In this document: positions 31,781-52,710 of the stretch, piece after piece
Position numbering within the stretch: position 1 is the first letter of the stretch
How the letters are laid out: every line of letters begins with the position of its first letter
DNA from: Onchidella celtica
Lineage: Eukaryota > Mollusca > Gastropoda > Systellommatophora > Onchidiidae
Assembly (NCBI GenBank): GCA_963931925.1
Contig: OZ007582.1
Location: 30,643,929-30,707,928 of the forward strand
DNA length: 64,000 bases
Reading direction: 5' to 3'
Notes under the pieces: model-generated
Databases searched by the model: none
Told to the model about the DNA's origin: nothing
What the model saw: the letters and a program-made list of their open reading frames with translations, nothing else
Made by a program: the position numbers and the translations under genes

Positions 31781-32060
31781 GTCAAGCTGGTGTGAAGGCA
31801 TGAGGCAAGGTGCGCGCCTCTCATGCCAAAGGTACCGGGTTCGATTCCCGGTCGGTGTAGGCATGTTGGAATTTTTAAATTTTTTTTGTTTTTTGTGGGG
31901 GGGGGGGGATTCCTGTCCCTGATCCTAAAGTAGATACGATCGAGCACCTAGTTTCCTCGGATAGGGACGAAAAACGCCCGTATGCACCTTGCCCAAGCTA
32001 AAGATTCCTTGGCAGCTGGAAGTCGAGAAGAGGAGACCAAACGAGACCGGCTGCCGGGGC
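31781..32060 (+). mobile_element. tRNA-derived SINE
   Basis: A tRNA-like head carries an RNA polymerase III B box inside a perfect T-arm (CCGGG TTCGATT CCCGG, 31835-31851), preceded by a CTCATGCC anticodon-region stretch. The body continues with CTCGGATAGGGACG and GCAGCTGGAAGTCGAGAAGA, phrases I recognise from invertebrate SINE bodies. The A box is weak and the limits are approximate. Confidence 0.7.
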
Positions 32061-32496
32061 AAAATTTAAAAAAACAACTAATCCGTATCACAGGAACAAG
32101 AAAAATAACAAATAAGAAAAGTGAGATGTAAATGCCAAGAGCAGGGAATCTCATAATATAAAGAGTTAAACACACAATGAATGTTAAAATGAAAAAAAAA
32201 AAAAGGTATTCATATGGTAAAAACCCGCGTTAAAACAAGAAATAAAGAAACGCCACAATAAATCACAAGAAATGAGGTTTTCTACGCTTTTTTGTTTGTC
32301 TGTTTGTAAATTATACGTTTCCATGATGAAACAGTGTATAAACTCAGACACACGCTTCCTCAGATTACAAGGATATCAATACGAAACGAGATGAAAGCGG
32401 AAGCACTAGGTTATGCACTGTGAAAGTTTCTGACAGTCATCTTCTCCGCTTTTCGGCAAGACGAGACTGATGTCAGTCGGCAAAACTGCCTAAACC
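32061..32496. other. Non-coding stretch
   Basis: No gene seen; contains an A-run near 32190-32205. Confidence 0.4.
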
Positions 32497-32640
32497 GAAG
32501 AATGTTGTTACAAGTACGTAAGTCGCCCAAGTTTTGTTGTTGTTTTTTTTTGCGCGAGGGGTACGTATTTTAAAGCCGTTTGTGACTCCAGAGCTAGAGA
32601 GCTCCTCCCGAAATACTCGCGAGTTACTCCAAAGAATAGA
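32497..32640 (+). repeat. Repeat shared with 10450-10600
   Basis: Second copy of the CAAGTACGT / TTTTAAAGCC / TTGTGACTCCAGAGC repeat described at 10450. Confidence 0.65.
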
Positions 32641-33020
32641 TAACTTAAAGGAGCCATTGTGTACAGGCTCTATAACAGGCACGGCGAGGGCAAGTTTAGA
32701 TTGGAAATTGGTACCCACTCCACTCCCATCCCCTCCTCCCACACACACAAACACCCGGAAGTAGAAAAAATATAAACTGTTTCAAGCCTTGTTTTTGATC
32801 CATTGGATGGGTCCCTTTTGCTTTCATGACAGAACCAAGTATTAATACTTTTTATAAAAATAATGCGTTCCTAATCACGTTGGCTTTTAGCACGAATATA
32901 AAAAATCTCTGGTAACAAAATGAAAAGGAAGGTGCCTTTCACAGCTTGCCCTCTCTTAATTCTTACATTTACCGAAAAATACCTCGTTACATTTCTCAGT
33001 TTGCTTTCCACAGGTATATC

Positions 33021-33355
33021 CAGTGCTGAATTAACCATCAAGTAAAATACGTACGTGCTTAGGGCATCAGGTCGGGGGAAGGGGGGGGGGTGTTGGGGGG
33101 GGGGGGGGACAGAAATTTTTTAATGCCGGAGTTACCATGGACTATATGGTGGAAAACTGCAAACGGTGCAGCTGAACCAGGCCCCCAAAATAAATTTAAA
33201 AAAAAAATGAAAGTGCTGGCGAGCGTATAAGACTTTCTGTTTTATTTTTAATGATTTATTTTTGTTCATATTTTGAATTATATAATAATACAGTATAAGG
33301 GGACGCCAAAATCTTTTAAGTGCTTAGGGCCCCTAAAGGTCTTAATCCGGTCTTG
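33021..33355. mobile_element. hAT-type MITE, second copy of the 11533 family
   Basis: Interior motifs (GCTTAGGGCATC, GGGCCCCTAAAGGTCTTAATCCGG) match the element at 11533-11888. Flanking octamers GGTATATC (33013-33020) and GGTATAAC (33356-33363) agree at 7 of 8 bases. A G-rich expansion lies at 33073-33108. Confidence 0.82.
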
Positions 33356-35400
33356 GGTATAACCAGTCACTCGCTCTCGCTCTTTTCCAACTTTCAGAAC
33401 CACTGTAATATCTACGTGGTGAAACTTATTGGGGCTTACCCCTTACTCCCCCCCCCCTCCTGGCATGCCTGTATCAACAGCGAGAGATATCGAACACGAG
33501 AGCGAGGGGAAGCATTCGAGGCGAACGAAACATTTTGTGCGCCATGCGCTGTGAAGAACATTGTAACTGTTGATGTTGGTGCTCTCTTTCTTTCTTTCGT
33601 TCTTTTTTTCCTTCTTTCTTTCTTTCGTTTCTTCCATCCTCTCTCGTTTTTTTTTTTAATTTAATTATTTTCTTCATGTTTTCCCCACTTTTTTGCATTA
33701 TCTTGTTATGTGTTACCACTTATTGTGATACCGTTAACTGATAACAGTATTATCACCCATTCTGTCGATAAGCGTTTCTTCGTAGTTCCCAACTTTAAAT
33801 TCCATATCCTCAACCACGACGTCCACTCTTTCCTGGAAAAATAGGTAATCGTAGGCTTGGGTTACAGAATGGTCTCACGTTTGTTTTGTGTGTGCTTAAT
33901 ATGTAATTCTCGATCCTTCAAAACAAACCCCAAAAAAACATAAAAATGCTAAATAAAAAATATGAAGCTAATATTTAAAAAAGAAATTAAAATCTTGGAA
34001 TGTTTTCGGTGCCGGTAAGACATGAAACAAAACTTAACCCGCCACATAAACACTTCCAGATTCTTGATTTGTAAAGTTGAATTGTGACAGGCATTCTTTT
34101 TTCTTCTTTCATAATTGTCAATTTTTAGACTCTCTGGATTGTCATAACGACCACTTTGAGGATCCCTGGGCTAAATGACTAGATAATGCCATCTCGAAGT
34201 TTCCTTCCTAATTATAGATCTTCATGTGACTTCGTTGGCCTAGTGATTTCTTTTCGGGTATTCCCGCGAAAAGCCGCGTCCCGAAACAAGAGTCAAATAA
34301 TTCTTTGTTGTAGTTGTTTTTGTTTTCTGTAGCCTTGGAGATTTTTAAACTTTATCTTCGAGGGAATGTTCTCCATCTGCTATTGAAGGAGCTATAGTGG
34401 GCGCTGACGTCGTGATATGATCAGGAATGTCCCGCCCCCCCCCACCCCCCTTCAATAGCCTAGAACAAACTGAACAGACAGACTTCGGGGTATTAAAAGC
34501 TCCTTGGTTTTCACTTCGCCTATTATGGTAAAATCAATGTAGACGGCTTTTTTTTCCCCCAGTACTTTTATAACTGCCTTCTGACTCTGAGCTGACACAA
34601 GACAGTTTTGGATGATTTTGAAACAGGGAATCCGCGACTTGCCGATCTTTGTATCGTGACCAAACATGACGTGGAGAGTGCTCTTAACTCGGGCTCGACT
34701 GGTTTTTATGGTACTGAATTCGAAACATTCAACCCATGGCCCTTTTAACGACACGTTTTCCCATGAATCAGCTTGTACAATCATGCAAACGAATTAACTA
34801 CGTCACTCAGGTGAGGTGGTGCAAATCTGCCAAGTCAGAAACTAGCTGAAATCAATTATGACATGTGTTTGCGTAATCATGCCGGTGAAATGGCCAATTG
34901 ACCTTGTGTCATCAAGTGGGAGCTGACACAGCTCTGGCGGGGTCAGTACATTTTATGATTCGAGAAAGAGCCACCGGCCAGCTTCGCATTTTGTTTTTGC
35001 TATATTAAATTAAAACACCTTGACCACTTCGAATTCTCTCTAAACACTTTTATAGTATTATATGAAGGAAGGTCTAAATTTTATTTATATAATATAATAA
35101 AAAGTGATTTTCGACAATTTTCGAGCTTACCAGGTTTTATCATCGGAACGACGATGTATTGAATCTTCGTCTCTACGTATCGTTAAATCGATCGATCAGC
35201 GTCACCGCCTGTACTTTAAAGCAAGAATTCACGGGGCATTCCCGGCTTCAAACCACGTATTTGAATCTTTCTAATGATGTGACATTTCAAAAATCCTTAA
35301 TACGTTTGAACACGACCGTCACGTCATATTTAGTTTAAAAATAAGTCCACGTGACAGAAAGTAGGCCAGCAAAATGTTGAACATTGGGCGTCGCTGAGGC
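33356..35400. other. Gene-poor stretch before HSC70
   Basis: No gene that I can support. It contains a TTTC/CTTT-rich tract (33590-33665) and a perfect 11-bp inverted repeat GCTATTGAAGG (34379-34389 against 34449-34459) around a C-run. A minus-strand frame at 34452-34784 (110 codons) matches nothing I recognise and is treated as chance. Confidence 0.4.
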
Positions 35401-35416
35401 CTAGCCTAGGCTACGA

Positions 35417-35590
35417 GAATGTTCAGTTGCGGAAGTGTTGCCAAGGACGCTTGAAGTCACGTGCCCTTTTTCTGTACATCCATTGGAGGAGCCGACCCAT
35501 CACCGTTCCAGAACCTTCTCGTACTGAAAATACGTCACATCCGTCCTTTACCGGTAATACATTAAAAACTTCCCTCATTCTCTTTACTGA
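35417..35590 (+). promoter_or_regulatory. HSC70 promoter with heat-shock element
   Basis: A perfect three-unit heat-shock element TTCcaGAAccTTC lies at 35506-35518, a two-unit GAAtgTTC at 35417-35424, and an inverted CCAAT box (ATTGG) at 35482-35486. HSF1-type factors bind such arrays. A TATA-like ATTAAAAAC lies near 35562. The first exon donor follows at 35683, so a start site near 35590 is reasonable, but the start itself is inferred. Confidence 0.75.
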
Positions 35591-35682
35591 CTCATACTGT
35601 TCCTAGTGCACCGCTCAGCTCAGACGGTTGGAACGGGCAGAACTCTGTGATTTGCTCATATAAGATACTCAAGTTTTATTTG
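35590..35682 (+). other. HSPA8: HSC70 exon 1, non-coding (5' limit inferred)
   Basis: A strong donor G|GTAAGAAT at 35682/35683 closes a non-coding exon; the matching acceptor TTTGCAG at 36900 opens the exon with the start codon. An untranslated first exon is normal for HSC70 genes. The transcription start is not visible directly. Confidence 0.55.
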
Positions 35683-36924
35683 GTAAGAATGAAATTGTTT
35701 AGTCATTGTCATATTCACGTTTGCCAAAGCTTGCTTTTGTAATTGTTGTGGGCATCCAAATGGCCCTACCATGTCTATTACTAATAAAGATATTCTCAGC
35801 AGCCCTGTTCATCCATTGCGTCGGCTCAAAGGCCAGGGTCATCCATTTACTCAAACTGACAATAGATGCCAGAACATGGTATGGATTTTGGAAATATAGT
35901 TCATACTTATTAGATATCCGATGCAACTTCAGCATGATTTGATCGACGCAGAGGATTGGACAAAACCGAAGTCGATGTTGGAAAGATTGTCGGACATAAA
36001 TGATGCAGGTCGTTTGGAAGACCCACATGGATGGGCGCGTGGGACAGCAAGTAGTCTTTTTTTGATCTCTAGATCTAGAGTCTAGATATAGATCTACTGC
36101 AATTTTTTTTTTTTGAAGTAAACTGAAATCTTTCAAAGGGTTTGGTGCTATTTGTGGATCGCATGAGATGGTATTCTTTGGAATGCTGTAGCCTACAGGT
36201 GTTGGTTCTTTTGTGTGGCTTGAAATGAATAGAGTTGGCATCGGGTTGTGAACAAATAGGTTAATATAATGCAGAGTTACGCATAGGCCAAGCTGGTTTG
36301 AATGGCCCGTGGGTGTGAAATGAAAAATGTAGCCTAGTTGGAAATAAACTTCAACCTTTGGAGGCGGGAAAAGGATAATGGGTATTGGCTGAGTAGCCTA
36401 ACCCCTCAATCCAAACCAACTTCAGGTTGTTTTTTTTTTTTGTTCCAGTTTCCCATGAAAGGAGACAAAGGTGGGTCAAAGCTGAATGTGTAGCTGCAAG
36501 GTTTTATGCAAATTTTCTGGAAAATGGATGAAAGGCTTTCCATAAAGTAAAAAATCTAAATGAATAGGCCTAGTTGTTACATAGTTTCAGAAACATGCTG
36601 GGTAGATTTAGGCTAAGTTCATAAGCGCAGGTTCAGACGGGAGGCTCTCCACTTCAAGCACTAATCTGTTTCACTAGGAATCACCTCAGGTGTTGTGATG
36701 CCAGAGAATAGCAGTATTATAAAAAGGCCTATAGGCATGGGTTACAAAATACTTGCAGGAATATTTGTTCTGACTCTGCATGACATGCCAAAATAATGTT
36801 GCTTAGTTTATTTGCACAAGCAGCTTAGTTACAGCCTGCAAGCTTCATGAAAGTTCTCAAGGTTTTGGAATTATATATTCTTTTTTTTTCCCCTTTGCAG
36901 TCACTGAACTAGTCGAGCACAGAT

Positions 36925-46600
<9,676 letters not shown>

Positions 46601-46606
46601 AATAAA
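46601..46606 (+). promoter_or_regulatory. AATAAA directly after the HSC70 stop codon
   Basis: AATAAA touches the stop codon. It would give a 3' UTR of only 15-40 bases, so the next AATAAA at 46815-46820 is an equally good candidate for the true poly(A) signal. Confidence 0.4.
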
Positions 46607-46820
46607 CACCCATAGTCTTTATTTTTTTTTCTTAAATTATACATTGTTACAGTTTCAGTTACCTTATAGTAAAGCTTAAAAAATTGTGACTGAATTGAAA
46701 GGAAAATCTGAGAACAGATTTAAAATAATTGCAATAGAAGTATTTTTTTTTTTTTGTGGGTATTCTGTTTACATGCTTACCATTATACTACCACGGCTTC
46801 GCCATCCAGTGGTGAATAAA

Positions 46821-47608
46821 ATTTTGTTATTAATTTTCATCATTTTCTTATTTGTTTATGTCGTGAATGGCTTTTCTGGTGTGTGTATGATGGTATGAAA
46901 TTACTGCTTATTTGCTTTTGTTGTCGTTCTGCATCAAAAAAATCTACTTCTGCAATTTCCTTGCTAACTTACAATGAGCCCAAGTGTGGCATGTGTGCTC
47001 ATCTCTAAAATAGTTCACAAAATGTGCAATGTGAGTTGTGATAGCACCACAATGCATGTGCACCTAGATAGTCGCATCCAAATTCCAATCTCTTTCAGAA
47101 CTTCTTTCACTTCAGTTCCGTGGTTTCACAAGTTTCAGTGTGTAATCATGTTTTTCTCTTTCTAGTGTATTGTGACCCATCACATTTGTATGTGAATTGA
47201 ATTAGGATAATTGTGCAAATTAATGAGCAAAGCAGCAAATTTTCCACAGACGATACTAATGCCAGTAGGAACAAATGACCTAGAAACGTGCTGGCAGATT
47301 TACCAAAAATTAATATGAATTTGAGGACTTTTAATATTCCCTAAACTGTTAAAATCAGGGGACATAACTGCGGAAATGGCCTTGAGACTCGTACTACTGT
47401 CTGTCAGTGTTACTGTTAGTACTGGTACTGATAACTAACTCGCGCGACCACAGAAACGTAATTATATAATATAGCATTAACTTTCGTTGCCTTTTAAAAA
47501 AAATTAATTATTATGAGAGGATTGGCGAATCTAAAAGGTTTTGAAAAAGAAACTGTATTAAATGTAATACTGGCAACTAATAGTAATACTGAAAAAGAAA
47601 AGCATCAA
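46821..47608. other. HSC70 downstream region
   Basis: No gene or bounded element seen. May contain the distal 3' UTR. Confidence 0.35.
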
Positions 47609-47758
47609 TTAACCCATGCGGTGGTGATCGGGTCGACCGGACCCAATTTTAAACAGCTGCCACTTTGCATAATATAAATGGAATTGAGAGTTCTGGAATT
47701 GTTGACTTTTAATTTTAGTAAAATTCATTAATGCCAATGTATGCCAAGTATCAAATAA

Positions 47759-49023
47759 GAGCCGGGGTCCACATACTCCGCTTTCGTACGCTTACGTACT
47801 CACAAAGTGCGCATGGAAGCGTTCAACCTTTTATTTCTATATTACCTGGGTCCACAGCGTACGACGCGCTACCTCACGCTTACGTGAAAAACGTATGACG
47901 TTTAGCATGTCAAACATTTTCCGTTTGTGCGTGGCTTCACCGACACTGTTCGTCATCGCCCAACAGAGCATGCACTATGCAGGCTGTCCCTCCTAGGTTT
48001 AGACTAGGTGTGTAGTGTGTAGGTCTATTTGGTCTATTGTTCTAGGCCGGTGCCTCCATTTTGTTGCTGCAGAAATGGAAGAAGATTTGATAGAGTGCAT
48101 TTTTTAAAAAATGGTTAATTTTTTTTATTGGTTACCTTTGAGAAGAAAGTTGATTATCTTTTGTTTGCCCACTTTTACTTTTAAAATGAAAGTGATGCTG
48201 CATAACTTTGATCTCAGTATTCTCAGTCTCCAAACTGTGATTTTTTGCTTCTTCATTTGACGTGTTGATTTAAAAGCAGTTAATAAAGTTGACATGATTG
48301 TTACTTATTGAATTTGCTATTCGGAATTTCAATAGGCTGAAGTCGTTTTGTTATTTGTTCATTTCTGCTCCCTTTCTTTTTCGAAGTAAAGGAATGTGCC
48401 TGAAAAGAACATGCTCTTTGGGAGGCACAGAGTGGACTCTTACTTAAATGACGGGTACGGTACTTAGACAGAGACCAGTGATGTAGGTAATATACTAGAT
48501 CTATATATAATAACTATACAATGACAACAGCGAAAACAACAACAACAACATCAGCAGCAGTAGCAGCAAACAGCAACATCTTACCTCAGTGTAACTGTGA
48601 GCCTTTCAATTGGTGGAATGGCCTTCCTCCAGTTCGTGTTCTGTTTTTGAATATGTGGTCCACATAATTCCAAAAGGCTTTGGAAGCTTGCCTTCGTCAT
48701 GCGAAAATATGCTAAGCATTTTTCGTTATCATCAAGAATTTGGTGCAACATTCTAAATTCTCCTGTTTTGCCTCGTTCTTTGCATATGGGATGTACCCAG
48801 TATCGGCGGCGACCTTGCATATACTTCCTCCTCAACCACCACCATAAAAAAATCCTCTTCTTCCTTGTTAACGCCATTTCTCTAGGTCTATCTGACTGCC
48901 GGCAGAGAGAAGAAGGCGCGCAAAAAATTAACGTGCGAGGACGCTGTGGACACGGGTTACCCGCTACGCTAACGTACGTAATTTGTGATGAAGCGGAAGT
49001 GCTGACGCTGTGGACCCCGGGCC
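47759..49023 (-). mobile_element. PIF/Harbinger transposon with TAA target duplication
   Basis: Inverted ends GAGCCGGGGTCCACA and TGTGGACCCCGGGCC are each flanked by TAA (47756-47758 and 49024-49026), the Harbinger-type 3-bp duplication. The element is 1265 bp and carries only the first exon of a transposase, so it is internally deleted. Confidence 0.88.
48585..48877 (-). pseudogene. Harbinger transposase first exon (HARBI1-like N-terminus)
   Basis: From ATG at 48877, about 98 codons give the N-terminal part typical of HARBI1-like nucleases: RRRYWVHPI, then an FRM(T)KASFQSLLELCGPHI stretch and KAIPPIERLTVTLR. A donor AG|GTAAGA follows at 48585/48584, where such genes continue into the DDE nuclease exon. 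That exon is not found in the remaining element, so no active transposase is made. Confidence 0.82.
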
Positions 49024-49078
49024 TAAAAGTATACAAACCCAGCGGGTTCAGACCACGACCCCCCTAAATGGTGATAAG

Positions 49079-49250
49079 TAAAGAGAGGATGGTGATCGGA
49101 TCTTACACGACCCAATCGGCGATCACGAATCCTTCTTTAAAGTAATCGGGTCACCATCCTCTTTCACAGTTATCGACTGTCGACCCAATTACTGCAAAGA
49201 AAGATGCGTGATCCGGTCTTATGCGACCCGAATGTCGCAGAGAAGAACTT
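49079..49250. repeat. GATCGG/CGACCC repeats and a short inverted repeat
   Basis: GTGATCGGATCTTACACGAC at about 49090, a diverged copy at about 49207 and another left of the Harbinger element at about 47624 share one motif. 49083-49099 and 49146-49162 form an imperfect inverted repeat (GAGGATGGTGA). This suggests the Harbinger sits inside an older repeat. Confidence 0.5.
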
Positions 49251-50756
49251 GATCTGTCGTCGTGGGCCCATTTACACACGCAGATGAATCGGAACTGATA
49301 TCGCTCTCATGAACTGTCAGTGTCAGTTTTTACCCGTCCTGTGTATTGTGCTTATATAGTAGGAAGCGACGTCACGACTTCCCTAATTATATATATAACT
49401 AGATTCGATTTCACTTTTGAAACAGAAAGCCACAGTGTCTCATTGCCACGACCACGTAGATGATTTCCTTTCTCTGTGTGTGTGCTTATAAAATAACAAA
49501 AGAAAAAGGAAGAAGCTGATTTGCACGAAACACTGGCCTTTATTCATTTAATTATTTTTAAAAAGAAACGTTTTCACTCAAACAACCCTACCTTTCCTGA
49601 AGATTGAGAGAGGCGATTAGTCCACGTGAAAGACACTGCAACACTTCGCTATACATGTAGTCCTTGGACTTTATTTTCCAAAGACAATCTTTGGATAGAT
49701 CTATATTATTTCAATAAATTGTAGCACGTTTCCTTTGACCAAGTAGCCATGATGGTGTATAAAATGGAGAAAGGATTTATTCGGTGTTGCAAGTTTGACG
49801 CCTTGTAGAAGACTGGATACATATGCAATTTTTTCCTGGCGGATGTATCTCCGTCTCATCTCATTCAATTCAAGACAAAAGTAAACACTGAAACCTACTT
49901 TGCAAAAGTACAAGGGTGCACAAGGGCAAACTGTACTTTTCATAAAACTTAAACCTTAAATAATGCATCAAATCGAGTTCCCGGCGATCCATTTTGCTAA
50001 TTTTGGGTCGCTGATTCTGAAAATAATTAGGCTGTGAAAGATATTTCAATTATATTTTTAACACCAAAATTTATCTCCCGCGGCGTCAAATTTCAAAGGA
50101 ATTCTCACCTCCTGCCCGCCACTCCCAAATCTGATGCTAATCGTACGAAAAATATCAGGCAGCACCTGATGTTCTCCGATTCATCGATGGACCCATCAAA
50201 TTGTATTCAGATTTTGCATATATTTACACTAATTATTACACGTAACGATTCCGCAGGCGACAGATCGTTTCATTTTTGAACGATGTATCCTGTGCGTGTA
50301 ATTAGTGTGAACTAAATGGCCCTTTTGTGGAGGATCTATGTAGATTGGACCGTCGTCTCATGAATGTTTACAGTAGAACAATGGAGGTCAACACCAACAA
50401 AGTGAGTCAAATGTTCGCGAGCGGACACTGCCAGTCCAATCAGCGTAACTGACAGGGAAAGGTGTGAGGAGGAAGGGGATCGGTGGAGGTGTTGACAAAT
50501 TTGGTACATGTAGGCCTACTACTAGTTCTCTCACAATTTGTGTGGCATAGTTTTATGTATGCGCGTGTCTGAATTTTATTTTCCATCGTGCATTCGTAAA
50601 TTACGTTGTAAATTTTCACTGGAAGTGTGCTACATCACAATTTAGTTCGGCTGTGCAGCCTCTTAAGTACATGTAATGATGTATAAATTGCTTTGGTCAA
50701 GGTAGGCTACCTTATTCAATCTGCATCACCGAGGAGAGCCGATATATATTCTAAAA
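49251..50756. other. Non-coding stretch
   Basis: No gene or bounded element seen. It may include the left flank of the piggyBac element whose transposase decays downstream. Confidence 0.35.
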
Positions 50757-52710
50757 AATGAAAGGGACCCTTCAACTGGAACAAGAAATTTACTTTGCGG
50801 ATGATTCCAGGGATGATTCTCAAGATTTTATACTTGAAGATTCCGGCGACAGTAAATGAGTAATGCTTTTGATGCAGATGAAGACACCGAGAGTGATGAT
50901 AACGATGATGATGATGTTATTACAGCAGAAGAGAATGAGCCTAACCCAAGAGCTGAACGGGGAGGTCCGAAACGGAAAACTGAGTGGTCAAAGATACCTA
51001 GAGTAGTACATGTACTAGTAACGTAGTAGAGTACATCAAGGTCGGTCTTCAGCCAAAAATGTTTACAGGGGGCTCAAGCATTGCCTTTGGACAGTTCAAA
51101 ATTCTATTGATGCAGCTAATCTTTTCATAAAGGCAACCGTTATTTTCACATGTCGGGAAAATGACGGTTGTGCGTTTTTTCACGACTTGTTTTCTTGACC
51201 AATCAGTAAACAGCTGAGCCGTGCTTCTCTTCCTCCCTCTCGCTCTTGATCAAACCGGCGGATGAGAGGCCTTGTCCCCATCCCTTCGAAGTGAGACGAA
51301 TGTTTAAATGAACAATGAAAATGAAAACGGCTTTAAGTGTGTTTGGAATACAAAAAACTATGATCTACATAGATTTCAATGCATTTATGGCACGTTTAAT
51401 TAGTAAAAAAATTGGTGGCGGTAGGGTAAAAATGGGTAGACTGGGTGGCAACTTGAGAGCCGAATCCACTGTGCGCGCACCTTTACAATGCAGTGTGAGA
51501 CGAAGGTCGTACGTGCGCTTGGTGGTACTTGAGTAAAGAACAGTCAGCATCATACACTTGACCCGATAGACCTGCCAACTAGCTGGAAGTAAGGCGAAAA
51601 CGGGAATATGGCCTAGTCGGCCTGGGGCCACCACCAATGCCCCCCAGCCTTCTGACCTGTTCCACAATACCTGAAAGCACCCTTAGAACAGACACATAAC
51701 GGTTTAATCTGATCACTACTAGTACTAGTACCTCAAAGACCATTGTGGGCCGTGCTCTCAGTCTAAGAGGCGGGGCCACTCCCTGGATTGTGAAACACGT
51801 CAGCAGGTGAGTGCATGGGCGCATCCTTACACTCCGACCACCAGTATCAAATAATAATGTAAAGTCGGGCTCTGAGCCACCAGGAACCTAATGCACCAAG
51901 ACTAGCCTACACTCCTCCCAAACAACTAAAATCTGAAGATCCCATTCCGAGACAGTCCGGGAAAAAATAAGACAGTTGGCAGATCTGCTGCGCGAATGGG
52001 GCGTTGGCGGTAGGCAGGCTTCATGTAATACTCGTACATGATGTAGGCTGCATTATAATAATAGCCTATGTCGAGTTCATTCATCATTGTGAGAATTTTG
52101 CATTTGCCGTGGTACACCCTAGGCCTAACCTCGAACTTAGGCATACTTGGCGGTATAGGGAGGTTATTTTCCGCCAGTTTGATCCGAGAGAGAGAGGGAG
52201 GAAGAGAAGCACGGCTCAGCTGTTTACTGATTGGTCAAAAAAAAACAAGTCGTGAAAAACCGCACAACCGTTATTTTCCCGACATGTGAAAATAACGGTT
52301 GCCTTTCATAAATAACCCGGTACTTGAGCAAGTTATAATTCGCTTTACAAACGAACATGGTAGGATGCATTAATTTTTAGAAGTCACGGAGGCCGAGAAT
52401 TACAGAGAAAGACAGATTACAGAAATCCATGCCCTATGGCCTAATTGTATTGTAGATTATTAATTATTATTGGAACTTTGCACATGAACAATTATCCATT
52501 CTCACTAATCTCAGATTTGTGGTATCCAAAGTATGGGGTGACAACTCTAAGGGCTGCTATGAGTATGATGAGCTATGGCAGATTTTGCAGCCTTAATCCG
52601 TTAATGAGCATGATCTACAGTTTGACATGCACAGGACAGAGAGATTAGAAGAGCAACGGATAGGCTCACCCCAATCAGAGAACTACATCAGTACATATAA
52701 TCCACTACAT
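50757..52710 (+). pseudogene. Decayed piggyBac-like transposase, interrupted by another transposon
   Basis: The pieces lie in the order expected for piggyBac transposases: an acidic N-terminus (ADEDTESDDNDDDD, about 50870-50910); a NSIDAANLFI segment broken at 51130 and resuming after 52304 with NPVLEQVIIRFTNEH; LLIIIGTLHMNNYPFSLISD and LWYPKYG ... RAAMSMM (about 52455-52590); and RRATDRLTPIRELHQYI near 52650-52700. Several frameshifts and stops separate them. The catalytic C-terminal half is not seen. No TTAA ends were pinned. Confidence 0.78.
51131..52304. mobile_element. Non-autonomous transposon with ~130-bp terminal inverted repeats
   Basis: Arms 51131-51260 and 52175-52304 are almost identical reverse complements, starting AGGCAACCGTTATTTTCACA. 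The 7-bp duplication TTCATAA flanks it (51124-51130, 52305-52311). Each arm tip is itself a hairpin (AACCGTTATTTTC against GAAAATGACGGTT). No coding region is credible. Superfamily unclear. Confidence 0.9.

Noticed and set aside
31835..31851. True tRNA gene
   Set aside because: The T-arm is perfect but acceptor and D arms are not; the downstream SINE-like body explains it better.
34452..34784. 110-codon minus-strand frame with protein-like composition
   Set aside because: No family recognised and no flanking gene signals; kept only as a remark.
35699..36241. 180-codon minus-strand frame in HSC70 intron 1
   Set aside because: No recognisable domain and no splice or promoter context; it lies within an intron between well-supported HSC70 exons, and a chance frame is more likely.
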